Below, piece after piece: positions 11,370 to 22,870 of a DNA stretch of 64,000 bases. Source of the DNA: Episyrphus balteatus. Its lineage: Eukaryota; Arthropoda; Insecta; Diptera; Syrphidae. The notes under the pieces were generated by a model. The model was not told the origin of the DNA. It ran no database searches and saw only the letters and a list, made by a program, of their open reading frames with translations. A program made the translations under genes and the position numbers. Location of the stretch: NCBI RefSeq assembly GCF_945859705.1, contig NC_079134.1, positions 41,182,576-41,246,575 on the forward strand, in the 5' to 3' direction. The first letter of the stretch is position 1; the number at the start of each line of letters is the position of its first letter.

Positions 11370-12563
11370 GGGCCAGTTTGTTGAGAGTGGGTTAAATCGT
11401 CGATTTGATCATTATGGATTCCCCTTAATTGAGGATTAAGAATCCTTGATAATCATAGAGCGTTTGTTCACTTTTTTTTCACTTTGATCAACAAATCATA
11501 GTTTTTCCAAAAATCATTCCATTTTCCAATCTATCTGTCAGTTTGGTTGTCGAAACTTAATCAAGAATTAAGTTTTTTTTTTCATTTTTTGAAGTTTGTT
11601 ATTATTTTGTTGAATTTGAAAGCGCTAGCAGTAAGGAAGGTAAGTAAATAAATACTTTTTTATCTAAATAAATATGAACCTACGTATATATTTTCAGAAA
11701 TGATTAAAAAAATCGAAGACCCTGACGACAAACGAAATAAAAAAAAAACAGCAAATTTTAAAGCAGCAACAATTGCATTATAGCCAACAGAAATACGAAC
11801 AAAAGCTTTTGGACGCCGCGGAGGAGCACTGCATTAAAATGCAAAACATGGAGGTCAAGCTTTAAACCGAACAGAAAAAAGCCATCCCTATTTCGGTTGG
11901 CGTTTGTCATAAAACGACAAGAAAACGGCTTGTTCTAGAAGCGGCAATTTTTGTAAAATTGAATATTTAACTTGACAGTTTCCTCCACTCTCTGCCATTC
12001 TTCCTTATGAAACGATAATTGCTATACTATAGCCTCAATTTTGGATTCCAGAGCTAGTCGTTTTTGTGTCGTTTTATGACAAAGGCCAACCGTAATAGGG
12101 GAAGTATTCGCTTTGAAACTCTCTTATTTTGTTTTATGCTATTTTTTGTTACTTAATAAAAAGGAAATAAATGTACTTATGTTGAAAATGTACTAATTTG
12201 AATTAATTTAAAATAAATACATATACATATGTATATCAAAATTTTTTATTCTATAATTTTCATTTGTTTTGGCCAACAGTGTATGTCTTATTGATTTTAA
12301 GAATTCAATGACGTATTGACTTGAAGAAGTGTCGGAAAATAACCGGCTAACTTTGTAAGAATATCAAGTATGAACAAACTGAATTCCAGGTTATCCTTGA
12401 TTTAATAGACCTAATCGAGCAAAATTGGATGATTAACAAAATCTCAAATTAACTGCTCAAATCATTGATTCTTTGATAAAAATTTTTGTGAACAAACGAA
12501 ATTTACGATTATCAACTGGAATAATCCTTGATTAAAGATAATCGAGTGTCAACAAACCGGCCC
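11370..12563. mobile_element. PIF/Harbinger-type element, copy B
   Basis: The ends are GGGCCAGTTTGTTGA on the left and TCAACAAACCGGCCC on the right, flanked by TAA on both sides (11367-11369 and 12564-12566). It is the inverse orientation of copy A. It retains a short intron-like stretch and a coding remnant (11749-11865), suggesting it derives from an autonomous element by internal deletion. Confidence 0.8.
11749..11865 (+). pseudogene. C-terminal remnant of a Gln/Lys-rich Myb/SANT-like transposon protein
   Basis: The frame reads QQILKQQQLHYSQQKYEQ followed by a charged helix, ending at a TAA at 11863-11865 (38 codons). This is the style of C-terminal coiled region found in insect Myb/SANT-like proteins encoded by Harbinger elements. 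A plausible 58-bp intron (GTAAGT at 11640, TTTTCAG ending 11697) lies just upstream, and a one-base frameshift separates the preceding MIKKIEDPDDKR stretch. The family assignment is inference from composition and context. Confidence 0.4.
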
Positions 12564-12776
12564 TAAGTCACTCATAAAAATGGCCTCAAATCTAGCCTTA
12601 AAATAATTATTATTTCAAGTGTAAAGTTTATTTGAAAGCGAAATTGCAGTAAATAAACTTCTTTATTGCTCCTCTAGTGATTTCATAAAAGAAATATAAT
12701 TAAATCGTTATAAGAAAATTATTTTGTAAGTTTTTCTTTAAACAATGCAAAAAGTGACTTAGTCCACTTTCATAAT

Positions 12777-13118
12777 CATTGTCACATATATAAATGTGAG
12801 GACCATACTACTGCCCATAATCTGTTAAAGGCCCTAACTACATTTTTCTTACTTCTGAGTTATAGAGGGAAACACTAAATCTAATATCGCAATTTGCATA
12901 TACCTATAAAAATGAAAAAAATCAAAATTACATTTTGAATTTTCTGACTTAATTGAAAACCTAGGCTAAAAAAATAAATGAGGATAAATCAGATACAATG
13001 CCCTTACTCCAAATATGCAAAAAAAAATCAAAATGCAAAATTTTTTAGCAGACTAGCCCTCCGCATTCTTAAAAAGTAAATTTTTCTGTAGCAATTCTGA
13101 GTCCGCTACTGTAATTAA
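12777..13118. other. No gene recognised
   Basis: This is short AT-rich sequence between two transposable elements. I see no motif, repeat end or coding signal that I can support. Confidence 0.5.
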
Positions 13119-13120
13119 TA

Positions 13121-14782
13121 GTAGGGGAGCCCAGGAAGGGATTTCGCCCGTTACTCGAGCGCGTCAGAAAATCATATGGGGAGAAAGCTTGTACTCAGTA
13201 ATGTACTCCTACCAAATATTAAAGCTTGATACAGTGGTCTGCGTTGTGGGCAGCCCGTCAGATTAGTAAAAAAAAATCGATCCTCGGAAATACTCGAGCG
13301 CGTCAGATTAAGAAATGGTAGGTTAAGTACATCCAGAAAAGTGTAAATTTCAATAATCTGACAATTTGAGTGAGGCATAAGAAAATGGCGGAGGCACGAA
13401 GTTGTAAAAAAAAAACGTCACCTCGAAATACTCGAGCGCGATTAATTTTTTTTTATTCTGAAGGGAATTTTATCAGGAGCACGAAAAACATATAATCTGA
13501 CGGTTTTCGTGGGGCAATATAGCCAAAATTATCGATAAAGCATGAAGTTACAGTAAAAAAAAATGCAATTTTTTGGTTCATGTTTGTGAGTTTTTAACGT
13601 TTTTGTCGAAATATCTTAATTTTTTTATCTAATTTACTTACACTTATTATGTGGATACGGATTGACCTAAAAAAATCTAAAGAATTCATTAAATTTGATA
13701 AAAATTAACGTGCCAAAGGGAATACGCCCCAAAAGACGTTTTATATGGAATTCACCACCGGAGAATTTCCAGACCGGTCCAAAACTCAAATTTTTGTATC
13801 GAGGAATAACGTGACATTCTTAACTTTATAGCAAAAGCCCCATGTTTAATAAATATAGAAGCTCTGATCGTCTGGTCATCACGTAATGTTCTTAGATTCG
13901 AGGTATTTTTTTCTTTCGTTCAAGACCAGACTAGCAAAACTTATGACTTTAGGTACGTTTACTTTTTAATAATATAATATCATACGAAAGAAAGATTATC
14001 AAGTAGGTATGATAACCATTTTTGCTTACAGAAACACGAGATATGACGACAAAGTTGAAGAAGTGGAAACCAACCTGGAAGACGAATCCAGTGATGATGA
14101 ACATTAAATTATTAATTGACCTTTGTATATAATATGTATATAATGTAAATTTTGTATTACATACAGTAGGTAATAACCAGAAGAAACGAAAAATATTGTT
14201 TTATTCAAAAAATGTCTCATTATTTTTTTTTTAAATTGTCAGATTAGCAATACTCCTTAACGTAATTGTCAGATTATCATTTAAGGTGACTCTGACATCG
14301 AGCTGAACCTACAGTAGAAAAATCTGACACGCTCGAGTAACTTAAGCTACCAATTTTTTTTTACATTTTCAAAATTTATTTATTAGTGTAGGCCACGTCC
14401 AAATCGTCAGTTATTCAAATTGAACACTATTTGGAGTTCACTGAACGTACCCTCTCAAAATCTGACACGCTCGAATAACTTTTATTTTTTTATTTTTTCT
14501 ACCGCTTTTTGTAGCCACCCACCACTGTCTTATCGTCAGATTAATATTTATCGGTTATCACAAAGTCGATGCGAGTATACCCTATTAATATCTGACGCGC
14601 TCGAGTATTTCAATGTGACAGTTTTTTTTTTACATTTTCTTAACGTGTTTATAAGCTCTTATCCCCACTTAAATGGAAAACTTCCATATACTTTTTTTCG
14701 TTTTAGAACCTAATCTTCGCAATCCAATAGGTCCCCATGGCGCTCGAGTAACTGCAAATTTAGCATCTCGGGCTCCCCTACT
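13121..14782. mobile_element. TA-flanked DNA transposon with inverted arrays of ~138-bp monomers
   Basis: The terminal inverted repeat GTAGGGGAGCCC (13121) and GGGCTCCCCTAC (ending 14782) is flanked by TA on both sides. The left part carries ACTCGAGCGCG(TCAGA) at 13153, 13292 and 13430. The right part carries the inverse motif at 14323, 14461, 14591 and about 14734. Spacing is 130-143 bp. Each copy is embedded in a degenerate monomer ending in an A-run. An intron acceptor and small acidic exon (14032-14107) lie between the arrays. The superfamily is unknown to me. Confidence 0.75.
14032..14107 (+). pseudogene. Small acidic C-terminal exon inside the TA-flanked element
   Basis: A TTTTGCTTACAG acceptor ending at 14031 is followed by an open frame reading NTRYDDKVEEVETNLEDESS and DDEH before a TAA at 14105-14107. 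The preceding exon is not recoverable: the upstream sequence around 13860-13960 carries stops. It probably is the last exon of a decayed transposase or accessory gene. The function is unknown. Confidence 0.35.
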
Positions 14783-14783
14783 A

Positions 14784-15307
14784 TAACAAAAAAGTTCCAT
14801 TTCCGAACGCACAAACTGTCACAAAAAAAATGACAACCAAACGTCACCACAACACAAAACGTCAAAAGCTGGCAAAAAGCGAAAAAGACCACAAACTACC
14901 CACAACAAATCAGCTGTAACTCGCCACTTCACCAGCAAGGTTGTTTGGAAGAGCGCGAGGCTTTTTTGTTGTTAACAACTTTCTTGCGGTACGGTTGTGA
15001 AAAAATCTTTGAATAATTAATTCATTTTACATTGAATAATTAAATGCATTAAACAATATTTGTCACTCAAATCCCTTCCATCAAAGTTGCAAAGTAATAA
15101 TTAAAGCTACCATTTGCAGTGACAAGAAAAAGTGCAAATTCTAAAAATAGTCTCACTTAAACAATAAACATACAATTTTGTTGTCTATTGCGTCCTAGGC
15201 CTCTAAAGAGTGAACTCTCAAGTTTATTTTGCAATAACTTAAAAGCAACCGCCACATCGTGACACAGAAAAAAACTTTGTGGAAGTCAAGGCATGTCACA
15301 AAAATTG
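14784..15307 (+). promoter_or_regulatory. Candidate promoter and 5' noncoding exon of the CD36-family gene
   Basis: This unique, non-repetitive sequence ends in a strong splice donor, TTG|GTAAGTAAC, at 15307/15308. No long open frame precedes the donor. A late ATG gives only MSQKL before the splice. The next acceptor in the right context is the 5' UTR exon at 26613, which would make an 11.3-kb first intron. Joining the two produces an 11-codon upstream ORF that stops before the main ATG. The transcription start is not identifiable, and linkage to the CD36 gene is inference. Confidence 0.35.
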
Positions 15308-16580
15308 GTAAGTAACTATTTCAGATAATTGCCTTTATTTTTTTCTAACTCTTGCCCTCAGAATCTCATCATCATTACGTAAGTTCAAAATGATTGCAAA
15401 TAATTAAAGCGGCGATTCGCAATCTATATAAATAATTCCCTTTTGTTTAAATTGCAATAAGCTTTTACGTACATTGTTTTGTAGTTGTTGTCGAGATTAG
15501 AAAAGTTAATTATCAGCTTGATATATTCTTAGTAGAACTCTGATGAGTGCATGTGACCAAGTTGGTAGTTGTTTAGTTGGGTCGTTTGTTCTTCTCTTGT
15601 GTCGTTATTCTGGAACATGTTTTTTTGCTTAAATTGTCTATCAATAAAATGAATCATCCACTGAGTGTGTATGTTAATCAATCTTTCTTTGTTTTTTTGA
15701 TTTTCCTATTCGAGGCAGTCTTTGCGCATAAAGAAAAACAAACAGAAGCTACACAGAACACAGTCATGTCAGAGTGTTTGATAAGAAAATGTTCAAATTA
15801 TTGTGTTTCAGTTTGATAAAAAAAAAATTATTGTTATTTTCCGATAAACTCTACACTCATAGTCGTAATCTAGTAACACTTCACTTGATTAATATAAATG
15901 AGAATGAGTTGCACATATTTTGTTGACTCCCTGGTTGACAGTGTGCAATCTGAACTGAATATACCTACGCTTGAAAGTTGTTCTTGTCAAGTTGTTGGTT
16001 TAAATAAAAAAAAAAACGAAAACGGAACCCTGACCTTGAATCATTATATTGGCATTGAACTACAGGTATACTCTACTGGGTTTTTTTGCCAATAAACCTT
16101 TTTAGGAAATTCGATTCCTTGTTTTTTTCTTTTTTTGTTTTCCATCAAAAAAATAAAAATCTGCAGTAGAACAAAAAAAAAAAAAAAAAAAGAATTCATA
16201 TTTTTACCCTGATTTACTTTATTTCTTTTGTTTATATTCAATATATTTTTTGTATGTAAATAAAATTCTTTGTTTATTTTTACAACGCAAATGCAATCGC
16301 CCGCCTTTTGAGAATTATTATAGACAGTATTGTTCTATAAGTAAAAAAAATGAAATCTTAAATTAACTTCAATTGTATTGTGTAAATGGATATAAATATA
16401 ACTCATTTACACAATCAGACTATGAACTTTGACTGATAGTGAAATTGAGTAGGGTTGTCTATTTATATTAGCGTTTAAAAAAAATGTTTATAGTTTCTCT
16501 ATGTATCAGTTTACTATAAAGGGTGATTCAAAATCACGGTTAAGAAAAAATGTTAAAACTCTTGAGAAATTCTTAGAAAA
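15308..16580. other. Gene-free; possible first intron of the CD36-family gene
   Basis: I see no coding motif. Open frames of 65-79 aa on both strands are low-complexity Phe/Lys-rich. If the exon ending at 15307 is real, this is the start of its intron. Confidence 0.45.
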
Positions 16581-17580
16581 TATGTACATTAGGGCGTTCG
16601 TTATTTAGGTTTTTTTGGGAATGAAGTTCCTAAGTGGAAAAACTGTTTCTAAATAATAAACAAAATGTCCCAATTTTTTCAGATTATTATATTGACGCTA
16701 GATGGCGCCCCAAGAGGGGTAAAGTTTTTTTCTCATTTGAGATAGGTATATGTTGACTTATTAGGCCATTTTTTAAAGATATAGGTCAGCTATTACATGA
16801 AGCCTCAAGAGGCGCGCCTCTTTTCAAACGTAATGAGTGCAAAAGAGAAAAAAGATGAAACAAAAAATTATGCGACCAGAGAGTCGTGGGTCGGAATTCT
16901 GAGACTCTTTTTTGACGTTTCTTTTTCTTTTTTCAAAATTCCCTTTCATTTCTTTTTGCTTCTTGGTGCAATACAACAACAACACATTCTAAATCAAAAG
17001 AAAAATGTCAAATTTGAGGCCTGGACTCAAGAGGCATCATGTAATAGTGCGCGCCTCACAGAATGATTATCAAAAGAAAATTAGAAAAAAGAGTCAAGCC
17101 TCTTGAGGCTTCGTGTAATAGCTGACTAGCTTAAATGTAAACATTTTTGATGAGGTACTATTCTATATTAAACACCCTTTTCAAAAACGTATAAACCATT
17201 TTTCTAGGACTAGGGGTTTAGTCAGGACATGTATGTCTTTTTTGGGTTTATTAAACCAAGCATGTTTTATTAAAACGAGCATATGAGTAGCATGACTAAA
17301 GCCCTAGTCCTAGAAAAATGGTTTATAACTTTTTGAAAAGGGTGTTTAATATAGAATAGAACCTCATTAAAAATTTTTACGTTTAGGATATATCTAAAAA
17401 AATGGCCTAATAAGTCAACATGTACCTATTTCAAATGAGAAAATACTTTAACCCTCTTGGGGCGCCATCTAGCGTCAAAATAAAAATCTGAAAAAATTAG
17501 GGCATTTTTTCTTATTATTTAGAAACAGTTTTTCCACTTAGGAACTTGATTCAAAAATAACGAAGGCTCTAATGTACATA
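16581..17580. mobile_element. Foldback element (TATGTACATTAG ends) split by a MITE
   Basis: The arms are mirrored. The left arm begins TATGTACATTAGGGC near 16581 and the right arm ends GCTCTAATGTACATA near 17580. Shared blocks include CTAGATGGCGCC and TTAGGCCATTTTTT. The inner part pairs across a centre near 17260, with AAACACCCTTTTCAAAAA and its inverse. A 338-bp MITE (16787-17124) interrupts the left arm. It is non-coding. Confidence 0.75.
16787..17124. mobile_element. 338-bp MITE with 26-bp terminal inverted repeats
   Basis: The ends start CAGCTATTACATGAAGCCTC and, inverted on the right, CAGCTATTACACGAAGCCTC, each continuing to AAGAGG with one mismatch. A GCGCGCCTC block recurs at both inner edges. 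TA sits next to each end after one or two extra bases, so a TA duplication is possible but not certain. It encodes nothing. Confidence 0.8.
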
Positions 17581-20500
17581 TTTCCTTATTGCCATTCTTT
17601 TTAAGGTTCTTATCAATACCAGACAAGACCTTATTAAGTTAAAAATAAATTACATACTATGATTTTAATTTTCTTTTAATACTTCTATCTTTTTTAATAT
17701 CACTGATCCCAAAAGTGTTTTATTCTACCGAGAATTATTAACCTTTGAAACTAGCTCGAAAAGTATTTCCTTTTTGGAAAAATTTTTACCCAGAATTTGT
17801 TATCCTACAGGATTCTCAACATTTTTAAGTGTTTTTTCTTACTATTTTTGTATCTTCTTCTTCCTTTAATTCGGCGCTGTTTTTTTTTTTTTTTTATTTT
17901 CTTTAAAAATAAACAAAATGACCCACTTTGATAGTTAATTCCTGTGGAAAAATTTAATATTTAATTATCGTAATTATTTACAAATACAATGCACGACTGA
18001 TTCGCCTCTACTTGCTATTTTGGTTAAAATTGCTAAGAATAATGAAGCTTTTTATGCAAAAATTCATGAAAGAATATTTATAATTTAATTAAAATACAAG
18101 AAATTTTATAAAACTAAAAAAATAAATATTTTTTTTTAAATAACAATCAACTTTCTTTAAATAGTTTTGAGTCATTTAATTTCTCGTAGAACGAAAAATT
18201 TGTAGGAAATAAATAAATATTTTTATGCATTTAAAAAAAATGGGATGCCATTTAATCGACCCATCAAAACAATCTTTCAAAAATTCATACATCCGTTTTC
18301 AAAAAATTGATTTTTCAAAAAAAAAAAAAAAAAAAAAATCGGAAAACTATTTTTCTTAGTTTTCACATTAAGCTTTTTACAAAAATTTTTATTGAAACCG
18401 ATTTAGTCATTACGAAAAAAACTGAAATTAAGAAAACGGTTTAATAGACATAGAATACTTTTTCTATTGTTTTGTTTTTTTTTTTTTTCCTTAAAACTAT
18501 TCAATTTTTTAATCATTGTTTTTTATCTAAAGCAACCGACGTTATTACGTATGTTTACCTTTGTAAACAGACTTTCCAGACAACTAATGTTGTCTCTCTA
18601 ACACCATTATTGACCAAGTTTAAAAAAACAACTCATTTTTTAAGAACCTTTATCATTGAAATTTTTTTCTGATTGTTTTTCTGAGTTCGATTTTCTTCCA
18701 AACTCTAAACTTACCTTAAAATATCTCAAAAAAATAAATCGATGTTTGACAACATCTCATATTAGTGATCATGATCCCCAATGTGAATCCCCTAATAGTT
18801 GTGTAAATTATTACAAATAATTTTTATTTGGTTATTCACCAATCCAATACAGATATAAGATTTGACTTGTTCCATCGCAATTACTGAATCCCCGATTGAA
18901 ATCGATAAGGGAAGAGGATCATAAAGTTAGGGAGGTTCAGGAACGATAAGAACTTTAAGGTAATGACCTTTTCGGCTGGTAGTCCAGAAGAGTTTTACAA
19001 TGCTGGAATCAATAAATAAATTTGATATTGAAACAATTAAATTTTTGCCCCACCCAGTTTGGTTTGGGATTAAATCTAAAAAAGTGTGTTTGTAGATTTA
19101 TGAGACTGCCGCTGTTCACAAATATAAAATAATCAACTTCCGTTTGTGATAAAGTTAAGCTTACATAGAAACTTGCAGATGATAGTTGAAAAATATTCTA
19201 ATTTTTGGATTTCCGATATTGAAATCATAAGACTATTCAGTGAAAAAAAAAAAAAAAAAATTTAATGTGTTAAAAATTAGAATGTTAAGTAATTTAATCA
19301 AAATTAGTTTAATGATTGTTAACAGTAGTTATTAAATTGATATATTCCTCTTAACTTGCTTTGATAACATAAAAAGAACATGAGTGCTTTGAACCCAATA
19401 ACTTTTGTCTACACTCCACATACTTTCTTAATCTAACAATCAATGTTTCCAGACTATCAAAGGTCTCTGGAAATTGGTTTATTGATTTAAATTATTTAAT
19501 TGTTTTGAAGGCTAGTTTTTTTTTTTTTTTTGCTTAAGATAAAACTATTAATTGATTCATAGAGAGTGTTAAGTTACTAGACATAAAATATTGAGTAGTC
19601 TTATCAGCAAGTTGTTCCAGGTCAGTAAAGTAATTGTTTGAAATAGTTTGCTGATTGTTACTTGATAACATAAAAAAAAGAAGGTTCTAATGGTTCAAAG
19701 GTTCATTATTTATGTATATTAACGAGTGTTTGAATAAGCATATTAATTTTATTGTGTTTGTTTGATTTAAATTAATTTTTTTTTTTCATATCGAACAATG
19801 TTTGTTTCATATCATTGTGTATTTATTTCTTAATAACAAACACAAAAAAACTACTCACTCTATTGCCATTTATTTTGTTCAGCTCAGTTAAACACCATCG
19901 AATGAGTCATGGCCATACAACAAGCCGTTGATTTTGATTTCAACTATTTTGAAACCTTGAAAGCACTATTATCTAAGATTTAATTATAATCTTCAGCGTG
20001 CTATGGAGCTTGGTTTAACAATTTTTTTTTGCACATTCATTTCTTGCACTGTTTTAAACAGTAGCTTTTTATTGAATCAAATCGTACCTATCGAAATACA
20101 TTCAATAATTCGGTTAGCTTAAAAGTTGTCTATTCGTGATGTAAACTACGTCAGTTCCCTTATTAAAAAAAAAAAGAAAAATACAAAACTATGTTAGTAT
20201 TTCAGATAAAAATATGTTTTGAGAAAAAAACTAAAATTTGTATGATTTTTTTTTTCAATTAAAAAAATATTCCACATACGCCGTAGTGACCGGTTGAATT
20301 TAAACCATTTTCTGATACAAAAACATAATTTTTTTGGAGGCCACCAGAGGAGACACTTATGTATAATTCAAGTTTATCAGCCGTTTGGGTTTTTAGGTTA
20401 CTAAGAGTGGTCGTACAGTCTTTCTTTAAGTCTCAAAGTATATTTTGGTCACTTCTGTAATGTTTAAGTAATTTTCATTTTAAATTTATTTTTAAGGAAA

Positions 20501-22123
20501 AAAAGATGTTGCCAATATTTCTATTTCTATGCACACATGTTGAATATGAAATTCAAATGTCACCACCGTAGATGGTTTGTTATATGTTTTGGATGTGTGT
20601 CTTTACGTTCTTTTAAATCTTCTATATTAGAATAAAATTTAAATGAGCAGCGGATATATTTTTAGACTTTATTTTTTTTAAAAACAACATAGCTATGACG
20701 CATTTTTATGTTAAGCGTTGATTTCATTACGAATTTATCGATTAGTGAACCGTTATTGATTTTTGTCCATTAATTAGAATACACACTTTAGACGTGTTAA
20801 CATTTTTTTTTTTAACAGACACACTAATCCAATTTCGTATCAGAAATGGAAATAGTCAACGTGCAAAGAATACAAAATTAAACTCATAGCCCGGTCATTG
20901 CTATGAGGTTGTTAACACTCATTTTATTGTATTTTATGTGGACATTTTCAAATGAATGAGAATTAAAAAAAGAATACACACAAAAGTGTGCGTTATTTTG
21001 TTTTCGATACAAAAAGAAATTAATTTTTAAAATTTAAGAAAAAAGTTTTCTAAGAAACCGCATTAGATTTTCAAAAAAGGGATTGTTTATGGTCCGTATT
21101 TGAGCCAAATATTTGTTAAATTTGAAAAATGTGTTCAAAAATCTTGTCTATTGTTGTCTTATCGATGCCAAACTTAGACATAAGATTAAATTGTCCCAAC
21201 CGTGAATAATGTGATATATGATTTTATTAAATAAAGCATATTTCCCATAGTTTGAAAAAAATTGATAAATACGACAGATAATGTATTATAATATAACTCA
21301 AATGATTTTCACTTAAAAGTGATCATTAGCTCCCTCAACTAAACCTATTAATAGTTGACGTCATATTTTTTAATTAAAACTATCTGATGATAGACCGCAC
21401 TCAGTATTTACCTATAAATATGCATGTTAAACGCTTTTTAGTAGGTATTTCAAGGTCACATAAATTTTTATAATACTATACTTTTTGATTCAGCAATTTT
21501 CAATAAATTAAGTTTATTCTTTGACCTCACAGATTAAATCAATTTATTAAGAAAAATATTTGAGTTTCTTATCACAAGTTCTTATAAATCATAATGTTTA
21601 GCTTAAGTTAGTTATCTGTTATACATACATATGTTTTAAAAATACCAGTTTTGATATCTGCAACTAAAAAAAATGATGTCAATAAAATCCAGTTTTGCAG
21701 TAAAGTTTTTAACTTGAGTTCAGCTGAACCCGGAAATGAGTTTATTGGTATAACTAGTTCGGTGAAATCGGTTTAGCTTTAAACTATAAAGGTTCTTCAA
21801 AGAAAAGAAAAGCAAATAATTTTCATTATTTAAGCGGCAAGAACATTGTTCTCACCGATTGACATAACCAAAAAAATAAAACTCATGGCTGGGTCACACG
21901 TACTTGGTACTTGGTCATATGATAAAAGATGCTTAAAATATTTGAGTTTTTTTAATTTTACTATTTACTATTTTCATTTTCGTTATAAGGCAGGTATCAT
22001 TAGTTTTGGTTCGAAGAATAAAATTTCAATTTATCTCTAGGACAACATCGCTTAAGCAAACTTTTTTTGGATTTTCTATCATCGTAATGTCATGCTTGAT
22101 TGTTATGTCGAGTTCGATACTAA
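17581..22123. other. Long AT-rich gene-free stretch, probable intron
   Basis: I find no exon-like open frame, RNA gene or intact element. Sequence around 18810-18990 weakly resembles the interior of the TGTCGTTTTCGATTGG MITE family (TTTATTTGGTTATTCACC, CAGATATAA), suggesting an ancient copy. The rest is A/T-rich with homopolymer runs. Confidence 0.5.
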
Positions 22124-22794
22124 TCTCGTTTTCGATTGGCAGTCCGGAAGCGGCCGGTATCATTTAGAAGCCTTCTGAAAGTGTTTTATTCACACGAATA
22201 TGACAGGCAGAACACTTCTCAGAATAGAAATTCTCTTCTTGATTTCAAAACAGAATTCACTCAAAATAACTTATGTCGTTTTCGATTGGAAGTCCAGAAG
22301 CGTCCGGAAGCATTTGGAAGTCTTCTGAAACCGTTTTATTGACTTGAAAATGACAGCGAGAACGTTTCTCAGAAGGGGAATTCTCTTCTCGATTTAAAAT
22401 CAGAATCAAATCAATATTCAAAAGTCAAAATAATCATTATTTTTTTTTTTGGGTTTTTCATTCAAAATGTTATTTTTTTCTATAATTAAACAAATAAACG
22501 CATTATATACTTACTTAAAATATTCTGCAAACCAACTGTCCCATTAATTTGTTGAATACTACCGATTTTGAAAATTCATTTATATAGTGAATCCTTGAGT
22601 GAAACCAATCGAAAACGACATAATATTTTATTATTAAATGTCAAACAAAATTTCCTAGTCGAAAAGTAACAAATTTTTATTTGATTATTCACCTATACAG
22701 ATATAAAATTTCTGAATTGAGTGGAAGCGATTTAAAGTGTTTTATTGGATTTTGGAATGAGTGAATCCTTGAGTGAAACCAATCGAAAACGACA
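22124..22794. mobile_element. MITE of the TGTCGTTTTCGATTGG family, split by another copy
   Basis: The outer left end is TCTCGTTTTCGATTGG (22124) and the outer right end is CCAATCGAAAACGACA (22779-22794). A second copy of the same family (22274-22620) lies within it. Interior landmarks shared with the copy at 50854-51053 are GTCCGGAA, AGAAGCCT and GAGTGAATCCTTGAGTGA. It is non-coding. Confidence 0.7.
22274..22620. mobile_element. MITE copy with TGTCGTTTTCGATTGG terminal repeats, nested
   Basis: The element has perfect 16-bp inverted ends, TGTCGTTTTCGATTGG and CCAATCGAAAACGACA, with TA flanking both sides, so the repeat may be read as 18 bp or the TA as a target duplication. It is 347 bp, non-coding, and inserted in a copy of its own family. 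Confidence 0.8.
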
Positions 22795-22870
22795 TTATGT
22801 ACATTTTATGGATTGTGTTTGAAAAACTGGTCTTAAAACTCAAAATTAAATTGTCAAAATTAAATTAAAA

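Larger units (their letters stand above)
11352..12776. mobile_element. MITE with ATTATGAAAGTGGACTAA ends, split by copy B
   Basis: An ATTATGAAAGTGGACTAA end at 11352-11369 has a perfect inverted partner at 12754-12776 (GTGACTTAGTCC... to CATAAT). Copy B (11370-12563) landed inside the left terminal repeat, so the last bases of that repeat (GTCAC) resume after it. Without copy B the element would be about 230 bp. It is non-coding. Confidence 0.7.
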
